Virus record (IMG/VR): IMGVR_UViG_3300048838_000528
Span: 1 to 55,586 of that record
Length of the DNA stretch: 55,586 nt
Direction: 5' to 3' (one strand)
Source of the DNA: a virus
Positions 45,754-54,086 of the stretch are shown in pieces; position 1 is the first letter of the stretch, and each line of letters begins with the position of its first letter. A program made the translations under genes and the position numbers. The notes beneath the pieces were generated by a model. That model had not been told where the DNA came from and did no database searches. It saw only the letters and a list, made by a program, of their open reading frames with translations.

Positions 45754-46959
45754 TTTGTTATCCAGATAGTAAATACTTTCTGGATAGATGATTGCAAGAG
45801 GACCTGCAAACGCAACATAAACCTTACGGTAACCATCTTCGGTTGGTGAATAAGCCATAGCACCACCTGTTAAAGCCATCGTAATAGGCATTTTAATAAC
45901 TTTTTCATCTCTGCGATAGAATACAATACGACCTGTTGAATTCGCACCACTTGCTTCAATTGGGAAGCCATAAGTTGCTTCGGCATTTGCTTGTAAATAT
46001 GGTAATTCAACAAATTCGATTTCAACTTGTAAACGTGATTTGATTTCTCTTTGGATATATTGCATAATTGAAGTCGCAATACCCGCACCACTTGCGTCAC
46101 CAACAGCACCAATAACTGCAGGTTTAGCAAGTAAAGTCCATACATCTGGTCCTAAAAGAGCCATATTTGGATAGAAGTCACGGTTATAACGTACATTACG
46201 TTTCATCGCTTCAATAATTGTTAGAATGGTTGTGGTCCATTCAGACACATCGTGTGCAGACCATTGTTCAGCCGATAACGCTGAATAACCAATGCCTGAA
46301 CCTGTGGTTGGAATATTTAATAATCCGGGAAAGAAATTAGTTGTTGAAGTTGTAATATCGGCAATACCAACGTTACCTTCAAAAGCCATATATTCGATTT
46401 CTCTCCAATATGAAGTACGGAGTGCGTCTTCGTGTCTTTCAAGAATATCAAAGTTAATGGTTTGAGCCTTCATTAAATCTACGTTACCAAGTAAGATACC
46501 TAACTTGATTGCGTAAATAGGAACAACTTTCTTTTCAGAAGCAACGCTAACTAATGGAACTTCGTTAGTATTACCACCCGCAAGACGTCCTTCACCAAGA
46601 CCAATGTTAGAACGGAAGAAAGCAAAACTTTCTACTGCACCACCACCGTAACGGATAGGAACTAATTCTTGTGCCCAATACTTGTTTAATGGTAGGTTTA
46701 CCGTTAAATCAAGAATTTGGAAAGCGTCAATTGGAAATTGACTTGCTTCACTGTCAGCAAAGAACTTGCTGTCATGGAAGAACTGTGTATTCTTTTGGTA
46801 ATCTTTAATTAAAGTTGATTGATTGCGAGCCATTTTTTCTTTGGCTTCTTCCATTTCAATAAACGCTTGGCGTAAGGATTTGTTTTGACCTTTTGCAATA
46901 GCGTCTACATCTCTAAAATCTACATATTTATTATCAATAAATCTTTGTCTCATCTTCAT
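45745..46959 (-). CDS. Major capsid protein, 404 aa (DUF2184-like)
   Basis: Size, position after protease and cement proteins, and sequence pattern fit HK97-fold major capsid proteins of the DUF2184 type: helical N-terminus (SLRQAFIEMEEAKEKMARNQ), VNLPLNKYWAQELVPIRYGGGAVESFAFFRS, IKLGILLGNVDLMKAQTINFDILERHEDALRTSYWREIEYMAFEG, NMALLGPDVWTLL and the end YRKVYVAFAGPLAIIYPESIYYLDNKAG. AGAGAGGTAG precedes ATG. A fraction is probably extended by the -1 frameshift at its stop codon to carry an Ig-like domain. Confidence 0.9.
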   Translation of the reverse strand: MKMRQRFIDNKYVDFRDVDAIAKGQNKSLRQAFIEMEEAKEKMARNQSTLIKDYQKNTQFFHDSKFFADSEASQFPIDAFQILDLTVNLPLNKYWAQELVPIRYGGGAVESFAFFRSNIGLGEGRLAGGNTNEVPLVSVASEKKVVPIYAIKLGILLGNVDLMKAQTINFDILERHEDALRTSYWREIEYMAFEGNVGIADITTSTTNFFPGLLNIPTTGSGIGYSALSAEQWSAHDVSEWTTTILTIIEAMKRNVRYNRDFYPNMALLGPDVWTLLAKPAVIGAVGDASGAGIATSIMQYIQREIKSRLQVEIEFVELPYLQANAEATYGFPIEASGANSTGRIVFYRRDEKVIKMPITMALTGGAMAYSPTEDGYRKVYVAFAGPLAIIYPESIYYLDNKAG

Positions 46960-46968
46960 CTACCTCTC

Positions 46969-47541
46969 TTAACCTGCGTACTGAACTTCAACAGCATATA
47001 CAACATTAGTAGTTGTAGTATCTTGAAGTGGTGCAAATTTTGTTCCTGCAAAGGACCAACTTGTAGCAGTAATACATTCGGAATTGACGTTAGTTGTATA
47101 AGCCAAACCTGCAACTGTATTATCGGAAGCACCTGTACCAACATAAACTGCACCACCAACGGCTGGAGAAGTTGCACCATTACCAAGAATAGCAACAATC
47201 TTACCCTTTTGTCCGGGAGTACCAACAAATAATGATAATGCAACGTGTTCTTTTGGACCAACTACCATGCCATCAGAAGTCCCTGCACCAACTACATCAC
47301 GAACAACTACTGCTAATTCAGACGCTGTCGTGCTTGCACTTACAGGAAGTACTTCGTATGCGTAAGTATCGCCTGCATTTACTTCTACAAATTCACCGAA
47401 TTCTGCGGTGTCAGTTCTTGCACTGTCCCAAAAGCCTGCTCTAATATATCTTGGACCAAAAGCCTTTGACATATGACCGGGCAAGTAACCCTTTTGTTTT
47501 AACACACGTGGAAGTCCACTTGAATAATTAAATTTTGACAT
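46969..47541 (-). CDS. Capsid cement/decoration protein, 190 aa
   Basis: Gly/Ala/Val/Thr-rich beta protein (VASELAV-type strands, GKIVAILGNGATSPAVGGAVYVGTGASDNTVAG). It begins SKFNYSSGLPRVLKQKGYLPGHMSKAFGPRYIRAG and lies between protease and major capsid genes, as do the structural cement (gp24-like) proteins associated with DUF2184 capsids. It should bind and stabilise the mature capsid. AAAGGTAAATAACAT precedes ATG. Confidence 0.75.
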   Translation of the reverse strand: MSKFNYSSGLPRVLKQKGYLPGHMSKAFGPRYIRAGFWDSARTDTAEFGEFVEVNAGDTYAYEVLPVSASTTASELAVVVRDVVGAGTSDGMVVGPKEHVALSLFVGTPGQKGKIVAILGNGATSPAVGGAVYVGTGASDNTVAGLAYTTNVNSECITATSWSFAGTKFAPLQDTTTTNVVYAVEVQYAG

Positions 47542-47544
47542 ATG

Positions 47545-48687
47545 TTATTTACCTTTCCCTTCAAACATTTCGTATACGTCCATGTAAGTCATGCTTGCAT
47601 ATTTCTTTGCAGTTTCACGATTATCCATTGAACGATATAATTTTTTAAAATATGTTTCTTCATCTCGTGAATAAGTCTTTAAAGTCTTTGGCTTTTGTTC
47701 TCCGCCTTCGTCATTAAATTCTTTATTGCCTGCTGTGCCAACTGATTTTTCAATAGCACTATCTTTAATTTCTACAACATCTAATGCAGGAAGTTCTACT
47801 TGAAGTGCTTCTTTGCATTCTACGTTGAGTGCTTCGTAAGCCTTGTCACGAAATTCTGACTTTGGCATTACATTGATTTCTTTCCAATCTTTCATAAAAT
47901 CAATAAATGTTTTCATTTCTTTCTCAACCTCTTTCTTATCCTTCACTGACTTTTCGTCAGAAATAGCCTGCTCACTATTACCATCCGAAACCCATTTATA
48001 CCAACGCTTCGTTACAACCGTTTCAATCGTAATTCTTTCGTGATTGTCATTGTCATATTCTTCGTTCATTGTTGTAAATGTTTCCGTTCTATAAAAGTCT
48101 TTGCTATCATTTAATTCTTTAGGTTCATCACCAACCGTCTTTTCATCTACGATACGTGCATTTTTAGCACGACCTTCTCCAACGATTGCTAAATGGTTAA
48201 TAACGATTTCGGTTTGTTTTAACTTGCCGTCTTCATCCTTTACCAATCTCGCTGTATAGCCCAAAGATAAATCTTTTAATTCTCCCGCTTCTACTGCTTG
48301 GATTGCTTTTTCATCTTGGATTACGATAACGCCTACAATATTATCGCCATCTTGCCAAACTTCATCTATAAAACCAACAACGTAATCTTTGAAGTTTTTT
48401 GAATTAACCAACTCATCAGGGTGGTTTAGCGTTACGGGTTTTCCCTTAATACTATTCATACTATCTTCATCAAATACATCTTTTGCTTCACGTTTGACAT
48501 AGACGACTTTTTGGTCGGTAATACCTACTTCCCAACCGTTGTAAGCCTGTTCACCAACGTGCCCTAAAATTGCGTTCTTGCAATATAAGTAACCCGTATC
48601 GGGTTCTTTTTCTATATTATCGGACAACTTCACTCGTTGATAAAACGTACCCTTACCATCAATAAATACTTTCAATAATTCGTCCAT
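47545..48687 (-). CDS. Prohead protease, DUF2213-like, 380 aa
   Basis: Residues 1-185 match the layout of DUF2213 proteins: KNAILGHVGEQAYNGWEVGI, then GKPVTLNHPDELVNSKNFKDYVVGFIDEV (candidate catalytic His in NHP), LSLGYTARLV (candidate Ser) and INHLAIVGEGRAKNARI. The rest is acidic, helical and likely acts as an internal scaffold, ending with YRSMDNRETAKKYASMTYMDVYEMFEG. It should cleave scaffold and capsid during maturation. GAGGTGAGTGA precedes ATG. Confidence 0.85.
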   Translation of the reverse strand: MDELLKVFIDGKGTFYQRVKLSDNIEKEPDTGYLYCKNAILGHVGEQAYNGWEVGITDQKVVYVKREAKDVFDEDSMNSIKGKPVTLNHPDELVNSKNFKDYVVGFIDEVWQDGDNIVGVIVIQDEKAIQAVEAGELKDLSLGYTARLVKDEDGKLKQTEIVINHLAIVGEGRAKNARIVDEKTVGDEPKELNDSKDFYRTETFTTMNEEYDNDNHERITIETVVTKRWYKWVSDGNSEQAISDEKSVKDKKEVEKEMKTFIDFMKDWKEINVMPKSEFRDKAYEALNVECKEALQVELPALDVVEIKDSAIEKSVGTAGNKEFNDEGGEQKPKTLKTYSRDEETYFKKLYRSMDNRETAKKYASMTYMDVYEMFEGKGK

Positions 48688-48704
48688 TCACTCACCTCAT
48701 ATCT

Positions 48705-50411
48705 TTAAACCTTGCCCATCGGTACTTTGACAGTCGGTTTCTTCGTTTTGTCGGTGTCTCCGCCTTCCTTACTTCCTTTGTGTGCACTTTCGACTTTATG
48801 CGATAGGTTAGTTCCACCTTCGCCCTGACCCTGTAAGTGGTTTAATGCCGTTGCTAACTCAATATCTACTGCCATCTTGTTAAGTGGGTCTCCACCTTGT
48901 GCTTTAGACTTCACATATTCACGATATTTTTCAGTGATTTCATTAAACATATCACTTACATTATCCTGTGAAGCAACAAGCATGTGTTGGATACTTTCAA
49001 CATCAGCCACATTGTTTTGATACAATACATCTAACATCTCAACAACCATCTTTAACATTTCGGCTTTTTCTTTATCGGTTGTCATTTCCAAAGATTTGAA
49101 TTTAAAACCAAAGTCTTTGATATTCTTATTAAACCGATTTTTGTAGATAAGTGGTATCAACTTGTTATACCATCCACGAATTTTACCTTCCTGTATTTCC
49201 TTAATCTTTGGTAAGTGTCTATTAGCGTCGTCTTCACTCTCCACATTAAAGAGTTCGCTCGTAGGTGCTTCCAAAGTTCCTGCAAGATTTCTTTGGTAAT
49301 GCGATAAGATTTCAGGTATTTGTTGGAAGTCGGCTGTCTTGTAATCAAAGACTTCGCTTTCTTTATCACCAAGAACTATCATATTTCCTGATGACGCACC
49401 AAAATTGATACCCTTAATCCTTGCTGTCACAAACTCTGCAAAACGTTCGCCTTGCAAACTTATTTGTGGCAAGTTCTTAATATTTAAAACGGGTATATTA
49501 GAACGCTGTGCTAACTTATTAACCTGTGCAAGCATACTTTCATATCTTGCAAAGTCACTATATGCACGTTCTAACAAAGTAGGTCCAAAAAACATTTCAA
49601 TACGTTTTTCTACCCACGTTAATTCGATTGAACTGTAAAGCAACAATCTTGAACGGTGAACTTTGAAGTATTTGTTTTTCGCTTCCATATCACCGCTTAA
49701 ATTTACCAAGAAGTATAGGGGTTGCCCAATTTCATCAGCACTGTAAATGCCATATTCTTCTCCAACTTTTGTAACCAAATTACTTGACAAATCGGGTTGA
49801 ATTTGGTATAATCGAGATAGCGGCTTCACACCTTTAAAACTGCCCTTTGACATTTTACTAACAATTAAGGGTTTCTTATAATCTTCTTCGGTTTCTGTAT
49901 CGTCACAAACAATTAAGCCTGCCGAACCACCGTAATAATCACCCCATTTAATAATGGAATGTAACGGTGCAAACAGCGAATTCAAATCCCTTTTAACTAC
50001 TGAAAGTTCTTCGGTTTTTTTATCTATCGAATTTAGGTCTACACCATTTAAGAGTGCACGTGTTGCTTTCCAACTTGACGCTTTGTCAAAATATGGAACA
50101 TCACGCATTATGCTATCTAACTTGTTAATTTGCCAAGATAAGCCTCTATTTTGGCTTAAACCCAAACCGTTAAAAGATAGGTCATAAGTTCCTGCGCCTG
50201 TCGCTTGGTATGGATTGTTTACTGCGTCAAAAAATGATTTCGATTTGATAGCCTTTTCTCTATTTTCATCTACCTGTGCACGTTCTTCATCTGATAAAAA
50301 CGCATAGGCTAACGCTTGGCTAACAAGTTCGGCTCTATCATAATTTCCACTTGAATGTAAGAACGGAGTTGTCTGTTTCAATCCATCGGCTTCTGTCTTC
50401 TGAAAATCCAA
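48705..50411 (-). CDS. Portal protein, DUF1073-like, 568 aa
   Basis: Blocks typical of DUF1073 portal proteins: DGLKQTTPFLHSSGNYDRAELVSQALAYAF at the N-terminus, WGDYYGGSAGLIVCDD, FKVHRSRLLLYSSIEL, FFGPTLLERAYSDFARYESMLAQV, FGASSGNMIVLGDKESEVFDYKTADF and GTLEAPTSELFNVESEDDANRHL. It forms the ring at the capsid vertex. I choose TTG 50411: GGAGGAG (50427-50421) is 9 nt upstream and the conserved part begins just after. The open frame extends to ATG 50540, which would add 43 residues overlapping the terminase by 203 nt; with TTG the overlap is 74 nt. Confidence 0.85.
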   Translation of the reverse strand: MDFQKTEADGLKQTTPFLHSSGNYDRAELVSQALAYAFLSDEERAQVDENREKAIKSKSFFDAVNNPYQATGAGTYDLSFNGLGLSQNRGLSWQINKLDSIMRDVPYFDKASSWKATRALLNGVDLNSIDKKTEELSVVKRDLNSLFAPLHSIIKWGDYYGGSAGLIVCDDTETEEDYKKPLIVSKMSKGSFKGVKPLSRLYQIQPDLSSNLVTKVGEEYGIYSADEIGQPLYFLVNLSGDMEAKNKYFKVHRSRLLLYSSIELTWVEKRIEMFFGPTLLERAYSDFARYESMLAQVNKLAQRSNIPVLNIKNLPQISLQGERFAEFVTARIKGINFGASSGNMIVLGDKESEVFDYKTADFQQIPEILSHYQRNLAGTLEAPTSELFNVESEDDANRHLPKIKEIQEGKIRGWYNKLIPLIYKNRFNKNIKDFGFKFKSLEMTTDKEKAEMLKMVVEMLDVLYQNNVADVESIQHMLVASQDNVSDMFNEITEKYREYVKSKAQGGDPLNKMAVDIELATALNHLQGQGEGGTNLSHKVESAHKGSKEGGDTDKTKKPTVKVPMGKV

Positions 50412-52398
50412 AAACAGCGTCTCCTCCGATTTGATTGAGTTCTTGTTGTGCTTTTGCGAGTGTTCTATCCAAGTTCCATTCGCTTTTTTTCTCTGTACCA
50501 TTTCCAAGTATGCTTTGGAGGGCATTGATTTCTTCCCCATCTATTTCACCGCCTTCATTTAACCAATATTCTGTACCACCTAATGCCGTATTTACAATGT
50601 AACGTAACACATCTAAAACGTCATCATTTATCTTTTTAATCTTAATTTTACCCGTGTCTTCATTATATTCAAATTCGTTACTTTCAATCTGATTGATTAA
50701 GTTCATACATTCGGGGTGAATTAAAATCTTGCCAATATCAAAACCATATTTAAGCAAATCAACCCCCATAATATCTTTTTGTTGATTGAGATTTGCCGTT
50801 GTCTTTTCTTTACTTCTAACCTGTAAACTTGAATTGTTGGCAGGCGTAACATAAATACCTTTCATTGTGAAATGATTGATTGTAGCCACGTGTGATGGGT
50901 CAATAATTACCATATCGTATTTACGGTTCTTACGACTTCTAACCATCGTCCAAAACTCACGTTCAATATCCTCAATTGTTGCGTCTTGGTTTTTATAGTC
51001 AATTAGGCGTTCTTGTAAAACAAACACTGTACCCGTTCTAAAATCGATTTCACAATCTAAAAGTCCTGTTTCGTGATTAAACCCAACGTCTATCCCAAGC
51101 ACACGCATGGTTTGTGTTGAATTATCAAAACTTGAAATATCAATATCTTCTAATACGTTTTTATAACTAAATTCTTTATAAACAGCCTTTTCTGCAGTCT
51201 TGCGAATGCCCATTGTTTTTTGCAAATACAAAGCCGAACCCTTTTTAAATTCTTTTTTGTATTCGTTTCTTTGCATTTCAGTTAGACCTAAATTGTCATC
51301 TACTGTAAAATGATAGTAATTATAATCATATGCATTCAAAACGTTATTTGGGTTTTTTCCACCCCTGTCAAAATGAACTATCTTACGCATACTGCGTCCG
51401 TATAACACGTGTTCCTTATTTAATTTAGGGTAAAACTTTTCAATCGGAATATTTGCAATCATTTTATCGTAATGAAAACTGATGTCACGCAAACCCAAGT
51501 AAAGTGAACTTCTATCTTCTTGCTTTAAATACTTTGGACTTGGCACCGATTTCATCTCGCAAAAACGTGCCGTAAAGTCTTTCATATCCTTATCGGCTTC
51601 TATAAGTATTTCTTTTTCAATTTTTTCAAAATCCAATTTGTAACGGTCACGTATGTATTCCATCAACTGCAAATCTTCTTCATCCATTAACTTATCTTTT
51701 TCAAAGTTAGTATAAAATGGATGTGCCTGTCCTTTAGGATTGGCTGTCATAATCAAAACGTGATTATGTGATGAAACCATACGCTGTCTTGCTTGGTTAA
51801 TACCATCTATATGTTGCGTCAAGGCTTCGTTTACATAAGTTGAACCAATGGTAAAACCTTGATACTTTTCGCCATCATTCTTTTTATCGTTACCATAAAA
51901 CAATATCTCTTTTTCAACACCGTACATGTCTTTAAACTTATAAATACCACGCTGTGCACCACTATCACTGTTTCTGACAAACACACCATTTGGTATGGTG
52001 TAATACAAACCAAAACCGCCACTATGCAAAATAGTAAGTAGGGCATGTTCTAATGACTTTCCAAGTGCTAAATGTGTCTTGTGAGGCGTGTGCATTAAAT
52101 ATAAGGTCCACGCAAGCAAGGCAAATACGTCCTTACCACCACGTGCACCACCTTCTAAAAAGTAAATGTAACCCTCACCCTTTAACATCTTTTCGGTAAG
52201 TTCACGTGCTTTAGGCTGAATGGGAAACATCATTTCGTCTACCGAACCATCGCTATAACTTGGTCTTGGTCTAATACTTTCATTTAATTCTTCGCCCTCT
52301 TTAAGTGAAAGCAATCTATCCACTATACTACGGTGGTTGTCATCCACACTGTCTTTATAAATCTTTTGTAATTCTTTGTCAAGGTTTAAATTACTCAT
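50338..52398 (-). CDS. terL: Terminase large subunit, 686 aa
   Basis: ATPase domain with Walker A GGARGGKD (residues 83-90), Walker B region STYVNEA (near 186-192) and TANPKG (coupling motif). The nuclease domain starts with GIDVGF (D437), then VIIDPSH and DDVLDVLRY as the other acidic metal ligands. It packages DNA into proheads. I choose ATG 52398, with GAGGAAG 6 nt upstream and overlap with the small-subunit stop; it is one of several possible Met codons. At 686 residues it is longer than most (450-600), mainly through insertions between the two domains. Confidence 0.92.
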   Translation of the reverse strand: MSNLNLDKELQKIYKDSVDDNHRSIVDRLLSLKEGEELNESIRPRPSYSDGSVDEMMFPIQPKARELTEKMLKGEGYIYFLEGGARGGKDVFALLAWTLYLMHTPHKTHLALGKSLEHALLTILHSGGFGLYYTIPNGVFVRNSDSGAQRGIYKFKDMYGVEKEILFYGNDKKNDGEKYQGFTIGSTYVNEALTQHIDGINQARQRMVSSHNHVLIMTANPKGQAHPFYTNFEKDKLMDEEDLQLMEYIRDRYKLDFEKIEKEILIEADKDMKDFTARFCEMKSVPSPKYLKQEDRSSLYLGLRDISFHYDKMIANIPIEKFYPKLNKEHVLYGRSMRKIVHFDRGGKNPNNVLNAYDYNYYHFTVDDNLGLTEMQRNEYKKEFKKGSALYLQKTMGIRKTAEKAVYKEFSYKNVLEDIDISSFDNSTQTMRVLGIDVGFNHETGLLDCEIDFRTGTVFVLQERLIDYKNQDATIEDIEREFWTMVRSRKNRKYDMVIIDPSHVATINHFTMKGIYVTPANNSSLQVRSKEKTTANLNQQKDIMGVDLLKYGFDIGKILIHPECMNLINQIESNEFEYNEDTGKIKIKKINDDVLDVLRYIVNTALGGTEYWLNEGGEIDGEEINALQSILGNGTEKKSEWNLDRTLAKAQQELNQIGGDAVFGFSEDRSRWIETDNSVLTFKWKL

Positions 52399-53107
52399 TT
52401 TCATCTTCCTCAACATATTTTGCAAAATCTGCGCCTGCAATGCCTAAACTTTTAGCCATGTGTTGCCCAAATTCCTTGCCACCACCCTTTAACCAAACAT
52501 CCATGCCTTGCATAACAACGTTTTTATCCATGCCCATAACCTTAATGGCTTGTGCTCTTGATTTTAAACGGTAATTATCATCTGGATGAAACAAAGCGTC
52601 ATCTACAATAGCGTCTTTTAACATATCTTCTTTCTTTCGACCACCAAGCATAAGTTGCTTATAAATATCAACAACTTGATTTAATTGATATTCATTCCAA
52701 TAACTAATCGCTTTAGATTTCAAAAGTGTATATTCTTTTTTCTTGTCATGTGAAACCATTGTACGATAACCGCTTTCGTTGCCATCTTTATCATAAACGG
52801 GAAATTTTGAAAATATATCTTCAACCCATGAAGCGTCATCCAAACTTGCAATATAACTTTCCACAATGTTATTAAATGTTTTATTACCCGTTTCCTTATT
52901 GATAAAGTCTTTATCATTGTAAAAAGATAACACCGTTTGTGCTTGAATAGGCAATTCCATGATTTCTTTTGGTATCATGAGTGAATTACCTGCAAGTGCT
53001 ATCTCGTTTTCATATTCTTCCAATTTATTTTCCTTCAACGCCTCAAAGTACGTTGTTTCACTAAATTCATTCAAGGGTTCTACGTCACGTGTTTTATCAA
53101 CTTTCAT
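52391..53107 (-). CDS. Probable terminase small subunit, 238 aa
   Basis: First gene of the virion operon, directly before terL and overlapping it by 8 nt. Helical and acidic, with SLDDASWVEDIFSKFP, YWNEYQLNQVVDIYKQLMLGGRKKEDM and SRAQAIKVMGMDKNVV. A DNA-binding role is inferred from position; no HTH is obvious. I choose ATG 53107, with GGGGGAG 5 nt upstream, over GTG 53113. The promoter at 53135-53163 is just upstream. Confidence 0.7.
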   Translation of the reverse strand: MKVDKTRDVEPLNEFSETTYFEALKENKLEEYENEIALAGNSLMIPKEIMELPIQAQTVLSFYNDKDFINKETGNKTFNNIVESYIASLDDASWVEDIFSKFPVYDKDGNESGYRTMVSHDKKKEYTLLKSKAISYWNEYQLNQVVDIYKQLMLGGRKKEDMLKDAIVDDALFHPDDNYRLKSRAQAIKVMGMDKNVVMQGMDVWLKGGGKEFGQHMAKSLGIAGADFAKYVEEDENE

Positions 53108-53134
53108 AGTCACTCCCCCTTAATCTTTATTTTA

Positions 53135-53163
53135 ATTGTACCATAATAATATTCGTTTGTCAA
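53135..53163 (-). promoter_or_regulatory. Promoter of the virion (late) operon
   Basis: On the - strand TTGACA (53163-53158), 17-bp spacer, TACAAT (53140-53135) with extended TGG. Upstream of the -35 are two TTGCAA palindromes (53172-53177, 53182-53187), 10 bp apart. The 18 bases covering the -35 and upstream edge match those of the promoter at 54001-54029. Confidence 0.85.
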
Positions 53164-53171
53164 GTATTATG

Positions 53172-53187
53172 TTGCAAACGCTTGCAA
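53172..53187. promoter_or_regulatory. Paired TTGCAA palindromes, possible activator site
   Basis: TTGCAA at 53172-53177 and 53182-53187, each self-complementary, one helical turn apart and ending 9 bp upstream of the late -35. This is a usual place for an activator. The phage's sigma-like, winged-helix or Spx-like protein could be the partner. Confidence 0.4.
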
Positions 53188-53275
53188 AATTTTCAGAAAA
53201 GTAATGAAAAACATCAAAAAACGTGTTCATTTGCATTATAAAGCAAAGTTTAGCATTTGTAAACTTGTAAAGTAT

Positions 53276-53297
53276 AAAAAAAGCACCTTATGGGTGC
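53276..53297 (-). terminator. Terminator of the small RNA unit
   Basis: On the - strand GCACC (53297-53293), 5-nt loop, GGTGC (53287-53283), then seven T (53282-53276). It ends the RNA started at 53510-53538 before the late promoter. Confidence 0.8.
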
Positions 53298-53343
53298 AGA
53301 GTATCGATTATTCAATTATAATCGGGAGAGATTGTATGTAAAA

Positions 53344-53369
53344 TGCGACTTTAGGAGGTATTAGTCGCA
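53344..53369 (-). promoter_or_regulatory. Hairpin with anti-Shine-Dalgarno loop
   Basis: On the - strand TGCGACT/AGTCGCA arms form a 7-bp stem around a 12-nt loop AATACCTCCTAA. The loop presents ACCUCCU, which would pair with AGGAGGU ribosome binding sites. Part of the small RNA at 53276-53505. Confidence 0.6.
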
Positions 53370-53386
53370 AATTACTGAAATTTATC

Positions 53387-53422
53387 GGTGGTTTTTTTGA
53401 GTTGTTTACCACCAAAAACAAC
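53387..53422 (-). promoter_or_regulatory. H-type pseudoknot
   Basis: Stem 1 of 7 bp (53422-53416 with 53407-53401), stem 2 of 5-6 bp (53413-53408 with 53392-53387), and an A-rich third loop of 8-9 nt. These proportions, with A-rich loop 3 opposite stem 1, are those of classical H-type pseudoknots. Part of the small RNA. Confidence 0.6.
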
Positions 53423-53509
53423 ATAATCCCACTTAACGTCCATTATCTCGGATTGGTTTATGGGGTCACAACCTAAACGGTTGGGATAAGTATTTTATAC
53501 TACACCTAT

Positions 53510-53538
53510 ATCATAGCATATTAAAATAAAGTTGTCAA
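53510..53538 (-). promoter_or_regulatory. Promoter of the small RNA
   Basis: On the - strand TTGACA (53538-53533), 17-bp spacer, TATGAT (53515-53510) with extended TGC. Its upstream edge resembles those of the other leftward promoters. Confidence 0.75.
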
Positions 53539-53585
53539 GTAATATGTATTTGCACCATATAATTGCCTATTACAACATTAAGTGT

Positions 53586-53618
53586 AAAAAAAATGGGGTG
53601 GTCGCAACCAAGCCCCAT
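53586..53618 (-). terminator. Strong rho-independent terminator
   Basis: On the - strand ATGGGG (53618-53613), bulge, TGGT, TGCG loop, ACCA, CCCCAT (53598-53593), then eight T. It ends the gene at 53653-53901 and isolates the small RNA unit. Confidence 0.85.
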
Positions 53619-53652
53619 CGTCCCCAAACCTCAAAAGTAATTGAGGAACATT

Positions 53653-53901
53653 TTAAAGTATAACCCACCAATGTGGATTGACCTTACGATAATGAGAGCC
53701 ATCGGATAAAATACCATCAAAATGTCTTAAACGTTTATTGTTGTGTTTTTTCATGAACGTTAGCATACCGTTTGGCTTTCCTTGAACCCTAACATACCTG
53801 CCATCTTTAAAATAGACCCCACTTGGATAATAATAAGAACCCAACTCACGGTTTAATCTTCTTAATCTCTTTTGCTCAATTTGTTTCTTGTTATATCTCA
53901 T
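53653..53901 (-). CDS. Small basic protein, 82 aa
   Basis: Strongly basic (RYNKKQIEQKRLRRLNRELGSYYY, KPNGMLTFMKKHNNKRLRHFD). I choose ATG 53901, with GAGGTG 6 nt upstream, over the in-frame GTG at 53910. DNA- or RNA-binding is likely from charge. The middle (YPSGVYFKDGRYVRVQG) looks like a beta hairpin. It has its own promoter (54001-54029) and terminator. Confidence 0.7.
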   Translation of the reverse strand: MRYNKKQIEQKRLRRLNRELGSYYYPSGVYFKDGRYVRVQGKPNGMLTFMKKHNNKRLRHFDGILSDGSHYRKVNPHWWVIL

Positions 53902-53951
53902 ATCATCCACCTCATGTCTTTTGTTTAAGGTTTAATACTAAAACATTTTTT

Positions 53952-53979
53952 AAAAAGAAAAAAAAGGAAAAAAAGAAAA
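53952..53979. repeat. 28-nt polypurine tract
   Basis: An uninterrupted run of A and G on the + strand (T and C on the transcribed - strand RNA as U and C), between the promoter at 54001 and the gene at 53901. In the RNA it is a U-rich pyrimidine tract in the leader, which could slow RNA polymerase or bind a regulator. Confidence 0.6.
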
Positions 53980-54000
53980 CTAACAAAGAACGGTATCTAT

Positions 54001-54029
54001 ATAGTAGCACATCCAAAACACCTTGTCAA
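54001..54029 (-). promoter_or_regulatory. Promoter for gene at 53901
   Basis: On the - strand TTGACA (54029-54024), 17-bp spacer, TACTAT (54006-54001) with extended TGC. The -35 and its upstream flank share 18 identical bases with the late promoter at 53135-53163. Confidence 0.65.
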
Positions 54030-54086
54030 GTATTATGTTGTAAAAAGTTGAATGATAATACAAAAAAACTTGTTATAGCATTCAAA

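Larger units (their letters stand above)
53276..53505 (-). ncRNA. Candidate structured small RNA, about 230 nt
   Basis: A complete unit without a convincing gene: promoter (53538-53510), about 230 nt of RNA, and an intrinsic terminator (53297-53276). Predicted structure in order: CAACC/GGTTG hairpin; an H-type pseudoknot, with stem 1 GTTGTTT (53422-53416) and AAACAAC (53407-53401), loop GGTGG (53413-53409) pairing with CCACC (53391-53387), and an A-rich crossing loop (53400-53392); a 7-bp hairpin (53369-53363 and 53350-53344) whose loop carries ACCTCCT, equal to the anti-Shine-Dalgarno of 16S rRNA; and a CGATTAT/ATAATCG hairpin (53323-53303). A 23-codon frame lies inside without a good RBS. 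It may sequester ribosome binding sites of target messages, or be a leader that controls read-through into the late operon. Confidence 0.65.

Noticed and set aside
53380-53450. 23-codon leftward frame inside the small RNA
   Set aside because: No clear RBS, and it lies across the pseudoknot; kept only as a possibility in the RNA entry.
53360-53475. Rightward open frame after AGGAGGT in the small RNA region
   Set aside because: No usable start codon at RBS distance and no rightward promoter; the AGGAGGT is better read as the complement of the anti-SD loop.
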